Positions 54,992 to 63,793 of a stretch of DNA of 64,000 nt are shown here, one piece after another (positions within the stretch are counted from its first letter, which is position 1; every line of letters begins with the position of its first letter). The notes below the pieces were generated by a model. The model was not told the DNA's origin. It did not search any database and worked only from the letters and a program-made list of their open reading frames with translations. The stretch spans positions 1-64,000 of the forward strand of contig JAJCZJ010000081.1 in NCBI GenBank assembly GCA_029262455.1. The letters run 5' to 3'. A program made the translations under genes and the position numbers. This DNA is from Deltaproteobacteria bacterium. GTDB taxonomy: Bacteria > Desulfobacterota > Binatia > HRBIN30 > CADEER01.

Positions 54992-56041
54992 CTAGTCTAG
55001 AAGGCCTTGCCGCCTCAAACCCTTCTCGAGTGCTCGCGCCAGAATCGCATGGCCAGTCGGGTTCGGATGCGGATCTGCATCGCCCGCCCACAGGGATCGG
55101 CCGTTGTGTCCCCGAAACTCGTCGAGAGAACGTACCACAAGCAGCCCTCGGCTCTCAGCTGCATCCGCAACCTTGTCGTAGATCCGCCGGTAGGGATGAA
55201 ACAGGTTCAAGTAGAAGAGTCTGGTGTGCAGAAAGACGACGACTGGAACGCCCACACTGGTTTGAATGTCGGCAAGACGATCAAACCCTCGAACAAAACC
55301 GCGCCAAGCCGGCTCGTTGTTGAAGTAGTTGTCAAACTCTTCGAAGAGATGCGAGCCTTTCGGCGGCGACCGCAACTCGATCAGAGATTGAATCCGTGGC
55401 CACGCCAGTCGCAGCACATAGCTGCGAGACTGCGCAAAGCGCTCCATGCGGCGTCGCTGTCGATCGAAAGCAAAGCGCTTGAACGAACGGCGATACGCCG
55501 GGCCCAAGATATCGTTGGTCGTGTAGCCGTATACAACCAAGTCGGGCTTTAGGCGCAGGCCCAGCGTTGTCAGTCGCTGCACCGAGTCGTGAATCGAGTA
55601 CCCAGACACTGCAAGGTTGAGCACTTCGGCGCGTCGCGATGAGGCTCCCGCGTTCAGGGACTCCTCCAAAACACTCGAGTAGATATCGGCTTCGGGTACG
55701 CGTTGCCCCATGGCAACTGAATCGCCGATCAGAACGATGCGAAACACGTCCTCGCCGGGGACCTGAGTATACTCGCGGCCACGGAAGCCGAAGCTGTTGG
55801 TTCGGTGCTCGACACCGTGAAATTGAGCGACCCGATTCGGCAGGGTGAGCTCGGATTGGCCGTTCACCGGAGGAAGTCCGGGCAACGTCTTCTTCGCGGA
55901 CCACGCGACTAGCGGATCGACCCAAAGCACGCGGGCGACGCCCTCCAACACCACAACCCCGACCAAAACTCCGAGAGCCACGAGTCCGAGCGCAGCGAGC
56001 ACTCCGATCCGGCGCCTCGAGGGCCGCGCAACGTCTCCCAT
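54992..56041 (-). CDS. Membrane-anchored SGNH/GDSL hydrolase 2
   Basis: A 349-residue paralogue of the next gene. Helix near 12-35, then block I IVLIGDSVAMGQ, LAVSGYSIH, TTNDILGP, and late ADPHPNPTGH. Both proteins share FRGR, LAWPRIQSL and the P-KGSHLFE-DNYF region, indicating tandem duplication. The start is taken at ATG 56041; the longer form overlaps the ROK gene. The stop and next start lie 12 bp apart. The two may form a heterodimer or act on different acyl esters; no experimental basis. Confidence 0.85.
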   Translation of the reverse strand: MGDVARPSRRRIGVLAALGLVALGVLVGVVVLEGVARVLWVDPLVAWSAKKTLPGLPPVNGQSELTLPNRVAQFHGVEHRTNSFGFRGREYTQVPGEDVFRIVLIGDSVAMGQRVPEADIYSSVLEESLNAGASSRRAEVLNLAVSGYSIHDSVQRLTTLGLRLKPDLVVYGYTTNDILGPAYRRSFKRFAFDRQRRRMERFAQSRSYVLRLAWPRIQSLIELRSPPKGSHLFEEFDNYFNNEPAWRGFVRGFDRLADIQTSVGVPVVVFLHTRLFYLNLFHPYRRIYDKVADAAESRGLLVVRSLDEFRGHNGRSLWAGDADPHPNPTGHAILARALEKGLRRQGLLD

Positions 56042-56054
56042 CCCCCAGCGCTCT

Positions 56055-56945
56055 CTAATTGCCAACACCGAGCAACGCCGCGCCGAGCACTCCCGCCGAG
56101 TCACCCAATTGATTGCGCAATATCGGAGTCACAAGTTCGTCACTGAAGATGTAGCGTTCAACTCGGTCGCGGCCACTGCTGTACAGCTCGTCAATATTGG
56201 ACATTCCGCCACCGAGCACAACGGCATCGGGATCGAGAATATTGATCACGTTGGCGAGCGCCCACCCGAAGCGATCCAGATAAGTATCCAGCGCCTCCCG
56301 CGCATGCGAGTCATTTTCCCGGGCTCGTTCGACGATCGCAGATGCCGGCAGAGTTTCGCCCGCCAACGCTTCGTAGCTGCGCTCAAACGCCGGGCCGCTC
56401 AAGTAGGCTTCCACACAACCGCGCTGGCCGCAGTAGCAATCAGGGCCGTCGGGATCGATCCGGTGGTGTCCCCACTCTCCGGCGATCCGCTGACGACCGG
56501 CATGCGCGTGACCGGACAGAACCAAGCCGCCGCCGACACCGGTCCCAAGAATGACGCCGAAGACGACCTCGTGATCGCGCGCCGCGCCAAGCCGTACCTC
56601 GGCGAGAGCGAAGCAGTTGGCGTCGTTCTCGAGTACCAGGTCGCAGCCGATAGCCCTCCGCAAATCGGTCGCGAGATCACGGCCATTGAGGCACTGAGTG
56701 TTCGAGTTCTTGATGAAACCCGAACGAACCGAAACCGCACCCGGCGTCCCAACACCGACGCGGCTACAACCCGGCGCATCATCGCGCAGTGCCTCGGCCA
56801 GCTCCGCGACCGTCGCGACGATGTGATCGTATCCGCGCACCGCGTCGGTCGGAACCCTTCGGCGCACGACCACCTCATCAGAGGCCCCCAACACCACGCC
56901 CTCGATTTTCGTCCCGCCGAGATCAATACCCATTCGAAAGCTCAC
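56055..56945 (-). CDS. ROK-family sugar kinase
   Basis: A 296-residue ROK kinase. ATP loop MGIDLGGTKIEGVVLG near the start, VLENDANCFALAE (sugar site), GVILGTGVGGGLVL, EWGHHR, and the ROK zinc motif CYCGQRGCVEAYLSG with three or more Cys/His ligands. It phosphorylates glucose, N-acetylglucosamine or a related sugar; the sub-specificity is not readable. GTG 56945 is used as start; ATG 56933 is possible, and upstream sequence has no domain support. It is the first gene of a unit with two SGNH hydrolases, and diverges from the persulfide dioxygenase across 185 bp. Confidence 0.9.
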   Translation of the reverse strand: MSFRMGIDLGGTKIEGVVLGASDEVVVRRRVPTDAVRGYDHIVATVAELAEALRDDAPGCSRVGVGTPGAVSVRSGFIKNSNTQCLNGRDLATDLRRAIGCDLVLENDANCFALAEVRLGAARDHEVVFGVILGTGVGGGLVLSGHAHAGRQRIAGEWGHHRIDPDGPDCYCGQRGCVEAYLSGPAFERSYEALAGETLPASAIVERARENDSHAREALDTYLDRFGWALANVINILDPDAVVLGGGMSNIDELYSSGRDRVERYIFSDELVTPILRNQLGDSAGVLGAALLGVGN

Positions 56946-57012
56946 CACACCATCATCAACCGCCAACCCCACACGCCGCAACCGAAGCCACCGAGTGCAC
57001 ATTCGATTGAGT

Positions 57013-57031
57013 CCAGCCCCTTTGGGGCTGG
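57013..57031. terminator. 8-bp hairpin CCAGCCCC/GGGGCTGG in divergent gap
   Basis: Perfect 8-bp arms around a TTT loop, between the divergent ROK kinase and persulfide dioxygenase genes. As neither gene ends here, it is more likely an operator, a leader hairpin or a repeat-family copy than a terminator. Confidence 0.55.
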
Positions 57032-57130
57032 AATTCGTCAAATACGCCCCCGGGCACCGCCCTGTAGGGGCAGCACTCATTCCAACCGCCAGCCTGGTGT
57101 TCTACGCCTAAGTTCGCGAAACTACCCTCC

Positions 57131-58207
57131 ATGATATTCCGGCAGCTCATCGACGGAGAAAGCTCGACGTTCACCTATCTCCTCGCGGACGAGGCAACCC
57201 GCGAGGCGATCCTCATCGACTGCGTGTTCGAGCAGCACCTCAGGGATCTGGCACTCCTGCGCGAGCTCGATCTGAAACTCCGCTACACCCTCGAAACGCA
57301 CGTACACGCCGACCACGTGACCGGCGCGTGGTTGTTCAAGCAGGCCCTCCAAAGCCAGATCGGGCTAGCGGCCGAAGCCGGCGCCGAGGGCGCCGATCTC
57401 GATCTTCATCACGGCGACGTAGTCCGGGTTGGCAGTGTCACTCTCACCGTACGCGCTACTCCCGGACACACGAACGGATGTGTGACTTACGTGCTGGAAG
57501 ATCAGACCATGGCCTTTACGGGCGACGCGCTACTCATCCGCAGTGCGGGTCGCACCGACTTCCAGGACGGTGATCCGCACACGCTGTTCCACTCGGTCAA
57601 AGAGCAGGTCTTCTCCTTACCATCGAAGTGCCTTCTCCACCCCGCACACGACTACAGTGGACGCACCGTCACGACGGTTGACGAAGAGCGCGCGCACAAC
57701 CCGCGGCTCGGAGACGGCGTACGCGAGCAAGACTTCGTCGGCTATATGGAGAACCTCGGTCTACCTCATCCCAAGCGCATGGACGCTGCGGTCCCAGCGA
57801 ACTTGCGATGCGGGCGACCAGAAGACATGGAGTCGGCACCGCACGCGCCAGAGTGGGGACCCGTAGTCCGCACCTACGCGGGAGTTTGGCAGATCGAACC
57901 CGAGTGGGTCCACGCCAACCTCGATACTCTCACGCTCATCGACGTCCGCCAACGCGAGGAGGTCGCCGCAAGTCCGATGGGTCTCATCCCCGGCTCTCTC
58001 GTCATACCGCTAAACGAGCTAAGAGACCGCGTCCAAGACGTCCCCACCGATCAACCTGTCATCTGCATCTGCCCAGCCGGAGCACGCTCCGCCGTTGCAG
58101 CCGGCATTCTCGAAAAGAACGGCGTCAATGAGGTCGCAAACCTGCGCGGCGGCATCCTCGCCTGGCGCGCCGCCGGACTGCCGGTCGAATCCGGAAAACC
58201 GAAGTAG
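57131..58207 (+). CDS. Persulfide dioxygenase (ETHE1-like) fused to rhodanese
   Basis: A 358-residue fusion. Residues about 1-230 are an ETHE1-type MBL-fold persulfide dioxygenase: THVHADH (His57, His59, Asp61, His62), GHTNGC (His113), FTGDALLIR (Asp132), HDY (His173). The iron-binding triad is complete. Residues about 255-350 are a rhodanese with active Cys314 in CPAGARS. Such fusions oxidise glutathione persulfide to sulfite and use thiosulfate, detoxifying sulfide. It is a single gene divergent from the ROK gene. The preceding sequence gives no clear SD, and cytosolic location is inferred. No sulfide:quinone reductase gene is present in the window. Confidence 0.92.
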   Translation: MIFRQLIDGESSTFTYLLADEATREAILIDCVFEQHLRDLALLRELDLKLRYTLETHVHADHVTGAWLFKQALQSQIGLAAEAGAEGADLDLHHGDVVRVGSVTLTVRATPGHTNGCVTYVLEDQTMAFTGDALLIRSAGRTDFQDGDPHTLFHSVKEQVFSLPSKCLLHPAHDYSGRTVTTVDEERAHNPRLGDGVREQDFVGYMENLGLPHPKRMDAAVPANLRCGRPEDMESAPHAPEWGPVVRTYAGVWQIEPEWVHANLDTLTLIDVRQREEVAASPMGLIPGSLVIPLNELRDRVQDVPTDQPVICICPAGARSAVAAGILEKNGVNEVANLRGGILAWRAAGLPVESGKPK

Positions 58208-58376
58208 TGTCGCCAGCACGATACACTGCGGAGTCGTGCAATACGTTGGCAGCACCGAAACTGGCCAAGCCTCCTTCCCGCTGGCGGTAGATGCAGGGAC
58301 CTTGCAGGTAAACGTATGCACGAGACTGAAGTCCGATTGCACGCGCTCCCTTAGCTTCCCTCGACCTCTGACCTCT

Positions 58377-60050
58377 TCAACGATCTGGCATGACGAGGTT
58401 TTGAGAGAGAGTCCTCACCTCTTGCCGGACGTCATACACGAAGACCATTTCGAAACCCGGCGGGGTTTCGAAAACGACCCTCCCCATCTTGCGGAGTTGC
58501 TCGTAAAACTCGCACACTTTGGGTAGTGCGGTACAACGACGCTCGACGTCCTGCATGGTCCGTCTCGACACCACCGCGAAATCGATCTCCCGCTTCGCGA
58601 CTTTGTCGGGCTCGTAGTTGCAGCCGCCGATGTAGATCGCACCGATGAACTCCTGATCGAGCTTCGGTCTCACCCGGACGACGGACTTCCCCAGCTCATC
58701 CGCAAATCGACCTTCTTCGCCCAGGGTGTCCAATAGAGGCACAACTCCCGATTCGACGACGATTTTCGAACCAACCGGAACATGCCCCTCGATCCAATTG
58801 AAGAGGGGTTTGTCGGGAGGTGACAACATCTCGTGATCAGGAGCGAGTGACGCTAGTGCCATCGTGTGCAGACTTACAGCCAGCAAGACGTAATACCCTG
58901 CTAGAGCCGGCATCCATGCGAATCGATGCGCTGCGAGCCGCCGGCCAAGCACTGCGGGAAGGCCCGCCATCACGACACAGAACAGCGTCAACGCGGGCAG
59001 GACAAATCGCACATCCTTTGAACTCACCAGCGAGAAGATCGCTAGGTAAGCAATCGGCACCGCACTCAGGAGGCGCTCCGACCGATTGCCGAAAAGCATG
59101 AGTCCGACGCTCGCGACCGCCGCCAGAATCGTCGGCCAAGGCAAACTCTGGTTCAGTTGACGCAGGTAAAACAGCGCGTCGCGCCCCTCCCAGCCGATAT
59201 GCTCAAACAACGACAGGTGAAAGATGAACGAAAAGTTGCTCAGGAACGTCTCCGGGTTAAAAAGAACGAAGGGACTCGTCGCAGCAAACGTGCCGAGCGC
59301 CAGCAGCAGCGGTCGCCCGATACTGGCGCCCGGTGAACCAACTGTCCTCAACCAGTGAGCAACCACGACCCATACCCCCAGCAACACTCCGGGATAGTTG
59401 GCACTGGTCGCGAGCCCGCTCAGTACACCGGCGCGATCGTAGGCCCTCCGGTCGCCCCGGATGAGAACGTCGACGACAGCGGCGATCGCCCCGACGAAAA
59501 GCAATACAAAGAGTGTGTCGACTCTGGCTGTCTTGGAGTACTGAACGTGGATCGGCAACGTCGCCACGAGTGCCGCAGCTATCAAACCCGCATGCCTGTT
59601 CCACACCTTGGCCGCCAATCGGTAAACGGCGGCAATCGTCAGTACTGCAGCGGCGGTCGAGACCCCTCTGGCCACGAGGACGAAATACGATTGGTCGTGA
59701 ACGAGCAGGTCCGTCATCGACATCGCCCCGATGGCGTTGGTCAGCCGCAGGACGCCAAACCAGACGGCGTACGCGAGGGCGGTTACGTAGTAATACAGCG
59801 AGGTGTGGAAAAAAGTATTGGGGTCGCCCCATTCGTACAGCACGCGGAACGGCGCAATGGTATTTCCCCACTCGTCACCGGATTCCGCGATATACTCTGG
59901 GAAACTTACGATGCGGAATCCCACGCCGGCTAGAATCACTGCCACCAGCGCCAGGGACACGATTGCGTTGACTACTGACGCGACTCGAGACACGACTCGG
60001 TTAGCGACTGCGTTGTTGGACACTCGAATCTCATAATCGAGCGGCACCAT
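58377..60050 (-). CDS. Polytopic glycosyltransferase (GT39/ArnT-like)
   Basis: A 557-residue inner-membrane protein with about 10-12 helices. An early periplasmic-type loop contains SGDEWGNTIAPFRVLYEWGDPN, whose Asp-Glu pair resembles the catalytic acidic motif of polyprenyl-phosphate sugar transferases (PMT/ArnT). The C-terminal part (about 470-557) is soluble. It probably adds a sugar from a lipid carrier to lipid A, protein or glycan; the acceptor is unknown. ATG 60050 is chosen: the 94 codons upstream in frame fall in the repeat region 60194-60330. It converges with the persulfide dioxygenase across 169 bp. Confidence 0.75.
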   Translation of the reverse strand: MVPLDYEIRVSNNAVANRVVSRVASVVNAIVSLALVAVILAGVGFRIVSFPEYIAESGDEWGNTIAPFRVLYEWGDPNTFFHTSLYYYVTALAYAVWFGVLRLTNAIGAMSMTDLLVHDQSYFVLVARGVSTAAAVLTIAAVYRLAAKVWNRHAGLIAAALVATLPIHVQYSKTARVDTLFVLLFVGAIAAVVDVLIRGDRRAYDRAGVLSGLATSANYPGVLLGVWVVVAHWLRTVGSPGASIGRPLLLALGTFAATSPFVLFNPETFLSNFSFIFHLSLFEHIGWEGRDALFYLRQLNQSLPWPTILAAVASVGLMLFGNRSERLLSAVPIAYLAIFSLVSSKDVRFVLPALTLFCVVMAGLPAVLGRRLAAHRFAWMPALAGYYVLLAVSLHTMALASLAPDHEMLSPPDKPLFNWIEGHVPVGSKIVVESGVVPLLDTLGEEGRFADELGKSVVRVRPKLDQEFIGAIYIGGCNYEPDKVAKREIDFAVVSRRTMQDVERRCTALPKVCEFYEQLRKMGRVVFETPPGFEMVFVYDVRQEVRTLSQNLVMPDR

Positions 60051-60193
60051 ACCAGTGGAGAACGATCCGTCTATGCCCCGGTCACAATCGGGGCTGCGTT
60101 CTTCGACCATAGGGACGGCGAGTAGAACCGCAGGTGAACGCCGATGCGCGCTGATGGGTCGGGGACACAGACCGGGCCTTTCGTGGGAACTCG

Positions 60194-60330
60194 TTACGCG
60201 GCTCGGCGGCTCTTCCAATGGGCGCCCTCCCGGGCTTTGCTTGTTGCGCGGCTCGGGCGGAGCCTCACCCTCCACGGGGGAACCGGTTGCGCGGCTCGGG
60301 CGGAGCCTCGCCATCCCGGGCTTTCTGGTC
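60194..60330. repeat. Tandem copies of the GGCTC-GAGCC dispersed repeat
   Basis: Two near-identical copies begin at 60244 and 60287 (period 43 bp), each with GCGCGGCTCGGGCGGAGCCTC, and a degenerate copy at 60194. The same element is at 30891-30920. Copies carry a GGCTC/GAGCC palindrome. They separate the sterol desaturase stop from the glycosyltransferase start. Confidence 0.85.
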
Positions 60331-61180
60331 AATCCGGCTGGTTTCGTCGGGTGCCGCCGAATGCGGCGGCGATTTCGTTGCGCCAGATCAGGAACGGTCT
60401 CAGCTGCGTCCGCCAGATTGACTCGTCGGAGCGGAGGTTGGGCGTGCCGGTCGGCGGATACTCACCTTTCGCCGGCGCGTAGTAGGTGCCGAACACCCAA
60501 TCGATTACCGGAAACACCTGGGCGAAGTTCTGGTCGCCGTGCTGCGACTGGTTTGAATGGTGGATGCGATGCCACTGTGGGCCACAGATCACCGGCGTCA
60601 AAAATCCGAGCGGGAGTCGCAAGTTGCAGTGCGCGAACAGCAACACTCCGCGGTTCGCAACCATCGCGAGCAATCCGAGCCCGGGACCGAGGCTTCCGAC
60701 CAGCAACAGCGCGGGCGTCGCTACGAGAATCGACTGCACCGGCGCTTCGAGCCAGTACGTGCGGTAGCTGGTCGTGACGTTGAGCTCCGTGTCGGCGTGA
60801 TGGAGCTCGTGAATCGCCCACAACACTTGGAATCGGTGTTGGGCTCGGTGATACCAGTAGTAGGCGAAATCGCCGACGAACAAGTAAACAGGCAGCAACA
60901 ACAGGCTCTCGAGACGCGGCTGCTCGGGTGCATTCGGCTCTTGAATCACCGCGTACCACAGGCTGAGAGCTATCAGCCCAAAAGGCAAATAGATCGCGAC
61001 GTAGATAAGGTTGCGAAGCCGGCCGGCCCAACTTTGGCCTTCCTCGGCCGGGCGCAACAACTCGAACACGGTGAACAGTGCAAAAGCGGCGAGCACGTAG
61101 GCCATATTGCCGGCTTCGATCGCGAACAGCCGCTCGAAGCCAACCTGCCAGCGTTCGATCAAGTCCGGTTCGACGTTCAT
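60329..61180 (-). CDS. Sterol desaturase/fatty acid hydroxylase family protein
   Basis: A 283-residue polytopic protein with helices about 25-45, 60-80, 95-115 and 170-190, and the three-histidine-box diiron site: WYHRAQH near 125, HELHHAD near 140, and QWHRIHHSN near 220. This family hydroxylates or desaturates sterols, fatty acids or carotenoids with O2. The start ATG follows the TPR protein gene by 10 bp, so both are co-transcribed. It fits the lipid theme seen elsewhere in the window. Exact substrate unknown. Confidence 0.9.
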   Translation of the reverse strand: MNVEPDLIERWQVGFERLFAIEAGNMAYVLAAFALFTVFELLRPAEEGQSWAGRLRNLIYVAIYLPFGLIALSLWYAVIQEPNAPEQPRLESLLLLPVYLFVGDFAYYWYHRAQHRFQVLWAIHELHHADTELNVTTSYRTYWLEAPVQSILVATPALLLVGSLGPGLGLLAMVANRGVLLFAHCNLRLPLGFLTPVICGPQWHRIHHSNQSQHGDQNFAQVFPVIDWVFGTYYAPAKGEYPPTGTPNLRSDESIWRTQLRPFLIWRNEIAAAFGGTRRNQPD

Positions 61181-61190
61181 TGCTCGATCT

Positions 61191-62873
61191 TCAACGACTC
61201 GCTCGCCCGGCGTCGCGCGCTACAGCCAAGAGACGTCGCGCCTCCGCCGAAGTCGGATCCCGTCGTGACGCCTCTTCGAATTGATCAATCGCCCTTGCCA
61301 CTTCACCGACTTCAAGCAGGGCCTTGCCGAGGTTGCAACGCGTCCGAACCGCATCGGGGTACACCCGCACCGCTCGCTCCAAGATCGGTATCGCCGCCGC
61401 TGACTCATGCGCCTCACGCAGCAGGGCACCAAGATTGGCGAGCGCTTCGGGATCGTTGGGCTGCAGTGAGACGGCCTGTCGCAAATGATCGATTCCGCGC
61501 TCCAGATCCCCGGCGGCACCAAGCGCGACGCCGAGGCTTCGGTGGGCTTCCACCAGCCCTGGATCCAAACGAACCGCCTCCTCGAAATGCAGGATGGCTT
61601 TGCGCGCGTTGCCGGACTCCAACAACACAAACCCGAGATTGCGGCGCGCCACTGCGGATTGAGGATAGGTTTCCACCGCTGCCTTCATTAAACGAGTGTT
61701 GTCGGTGTACAGCGCGGTGTGCTGCCAAGTGAGGAGCGCTAGACTTCCGACCACCGCGACCGCAACGAAGTCTAGGCACCGTTTCAAAACTGAACTCGCG
61801 CGAGCGCGCAGCGTTGCCCAGCCAGCTGCGACCACGGCGACAACCGCCACCAAGCCTAGATGCTGGTAATGGTCTTCGACATACGGTCTTTCCGTTAGAC
61901 CGAGCGCCGGCAAAAGCGCCACCAAATAGAAGACCCATGCGAACAGCAACGACCGAGAGCCGAATCTCCTGTACCAGACCAACATCACGGATGTTCCGAC
62001 CGCCGCCTCCATCGATAGCCAAGTGCCACGCGGCAATGGATACATGAACACCAAGCCACTCGGCCACAGCGCCTTGCTCAAATAGAGCCATACGGCGCCC
62101 GCTGCCCGGGGGATTGATTCAACCAAGGAATCTGGCTGCAGAATGTGCGGGTCGCCAGCTCGGTACCAAACGTTCAGCAAGACGATCGCACCGGCGAGAA
62201 CGAAGATCGGCGCCAGCCGCCGTGCATCCCCAAGACGCAGCGGGCGCGACCAAGCGATGACCAATAAGAGCAATAACGGAAAGACCGCCACAGACACCTT
62301 CGACAGCATCGCCAGTACGAAGAAAGCGACCGACAGCGGATACGACCAATTGATCGACTTCGGCGCCGTGTTCGGCGGAGCGAGTTCGGAGTTCAGATAG
62401 CAGAGAGTCGACAACTCGACGAACAAAAACGCGAGCAGCGTCTTGCGTTGAGAGATCCAGGCGACCGTTTCGACGTTGACCGGGTGCAGCGCAAACAGGA
62501 GAGCAGCCAATGCGGCCCCTGGGATCGCCAATCGCGAAAAAATCTTCCACAATAGCAGCGACTCGGCAATGTGCAGAATCAAGTTGGTCACTCGATACCC
62601 GGTCGCCCGCATCCCCCAGAGCCGCCACTCGACCCAAAGGCTAGAGTTCGACACCGGCCAGTAGTCGACCGCCTCAGTGGTGAACCAGAATCGCCAAAGC
62701 CCATCGGACGCAGAAATCAGAGGGCTGCCAGTCAGCAGAATATCGTCGTCGATGAGAAATCCGCCCGACAGCGAAGGGACATACGCAAGCGCGGTAAGCG
62801 CCACCAGGAGCAACAAGAGCCCCCATCGCTCAGGACCAACCCGAGTCGCATCTGAATCGCCAACACGCCGCAC
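61191..62873 (-). CDS. Polytopic TMTC/glycosyltransferase-like protein with C-terminal TPRs
   Basis: A 560-residue protein. The N-terminal half has about 9-10 membrane helices and a first loop GGFLIDDDILLTGSPLI whose Asp-rich motif resembles the acidic site of TMTC/PMT-type mannosyltransferases. The C-terminal third carries at least three TPRs (about 420-550: ARRNLGFVLLESGNARKAIL, AHRSLGVALGAAGDLERGI, ALANLGALLREAHESAA). A protein O-mannosyltransferase-like or assembly role is inferred. It is followed within 10 bp by the sterol desaturase. Start ATG 62873. Together with 58377-60050 it could glycosylate the Thr-rich surface proteins. Confidence 0.78.
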   Translation of the reverse strand: MRRVGDSDATRVGPERWGLLLLLVALTALAYVPSLSGGFLIDDDILLTGSPLISASDGLWRFWFTTEAVDYWPVSNSSLWVEWRLWGMRATGYRVTNLILHIAESLLLWKIFSRLAIPGAALAALLFALHPVNVETVAWISQRKTLLAFLFVELSTLCYLNSELAPPNTAPKSINWSYPLSVAFFVLAMLSKVSVAVFPLLLLLVIAWSRPLRLGDARRLAPIFVLAGAIVLLNVWYRAGDPHILQPDSLVESIPRAAGAVWLYLSKALWPSGLVFMYPLPRGTWLSMEAAVGTSVMLVWYRRFGSRSLLFAWVFYLVALLPALGLTERPYVEDHYQHLGLVAVVAVVAAGWATLRARASSVLKRCLDFVAVAVVGSLALLTWQHTALYTDNTRLMKAAVETYPQSAVARRNLGFVLLESGNARKAILHFEEAVRLDPGLVEAHRSLGVALGAAGDLERGIDHLRQAVSLQPNDPEALANLGALLREAHESAAAIPILERAVRVYPDAVRTRCNLGKALLEVGEVARAIDQFEEASRRDPTSAEARRLLAVARDAGRASR

Positions 62874-62948
62874 GCGGCCACAATAAGCCGGTGCGGTCGC
62901 ACCACCGCAAGCGCGCCGGTCCCGGCGAGGGAGGCCGGTTGCCGGAAT

Positions 62949-62977
62949 CCGCGTTCATCAGCGTTCATCTGCGGTTG
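62949..62977. repeat. Dispersed GTTCATC-type repeat, copy 2
   Basis: Holds CGCGTTCATCAGCG and a following GTTCATCTGCGG, matching the element at 30991-31021 apart from T/C differences. It lies upstream of the TPR protein start, in an otherwise empty gap. Confidence 0.75.
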
Positions 62978-63087
62978 GAAATTCAAGGCCACGTCGGCCC
63001 ATACCCTCCCGGTGGAGGTCGCTTGCCGGCTCCGGTATGGTCGACGACTTGACCCGGCGGTTGCGCTGGGCGCTCGAGGAGATTGGC

Positions 63088-63789
63088 ATGTCTGAAAGGT
63101 CGGGGCGCGGCGCCCTTGTCGCTACGATTTTGGTTTTTGGTTTGGGCCTGGCCCTGGTCAACGGGTGGGGGATCGCCTTGTTGAGCGAATCCATTCAGTC
63201 GCCGGAGTTCACTCTGACCGGCAAAGGCTTCACCGCAAAGCTCGGCCAGGTCCTATCGACGATGCGCCAACAGTACCCCAGCTACTTCTGGCTATTCTTC
63301 GGCCTACCCCTGGCTCTCTTCGGCTTTAGCGCCCTACTGGTTGGACTGCGGCGCGAGGTGAGTAGCGTGGCGATCGGCGACGACGAAGACGAGGCGGATA
63401 GCGCGCGGCCGACATCCGATGCGGCGCTCCGCATCCTCGCCTTGCTTCAACAGGAAGGCCGTTTGATCGATTTCCTCGAAGAGGACATCGACGGCTACAG
63501 CGATGAACAGGTCGGCGCAGCCGTCCGCGGTATCCACGGCGGCTGCCGCAAGGCGCTGCACGAACGCATGACGATCGCCCGAATCTTCGACTCAGAAGAC
63601 GGCGCCAGCATCGAGGTCGCGGCGGACTATGACGCCGACGAGATTCGGTTGACCGGCAACGTGCACGGCGATCCTCCGTTTCGAGGCACGGTCGAACACG
63701 CCGGTTGGCGCGTGAGTGACCTCGAACTGCCAGAGACCACGGGCGGCGATCCGTCGATCATCGCGCCAGCCGAAGTCGAAATCCCGTAA
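63088..63789 (+). CDS. DUF2760 protein with two membrane helices
   Basis: A 233-residue protein: helices near 8-30 (VATILVFGLGLALVNGW) and 68-88, then a DUF2760-type domain from about 110 (ALRILALLQQEGRLIDFLEEDIDGYSDEQ and IHGGCRKALHERM). GAGGAG at 63076-63081 with 6-nt spacing favours ATG 63088 over the in-frame ATG 63037. The next gene, 4 bp on, is an Hsp70, a pairing known in delta-proteobacterial genomes. Function of DUF2760 is not known; the neighbour suggests chaperone-linked membrane quality control. Confidence 0.88.
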   Translation: MSERSGRGALVATILVFGLGLALVNGWGIALLSESIQSPEFTLTGKGFTAKLGQVLSTMRQQYPSYFWLFFGLPLALFGFSALLVGLRREVSSVAIGDDEDEADSARPTSDAALRILALLQQEGRLIDFLEEDIDGYSDEQVGAAVRGIHGGCRKALHERMTIARIFDSEDGASIEVAADYDADEIRLTGNVHGDPPFRGTVEHAGWRVSDLELPETTGGDPSIIAPAEVEIP

Positions 63790-63793
63790 CACC

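Noticed and set aside
55845-57134. 429-codon plus-strand ORF
   Set aside because: Antisense to the ROK kinase and SGNH genes; kinase motifs are on the minus strand.
60055-60777. 240-codon plus-strand ORF
   Set aside because: Runs through the tandem repeats and antisense to the sterol desaturase; composition is not protein-like.
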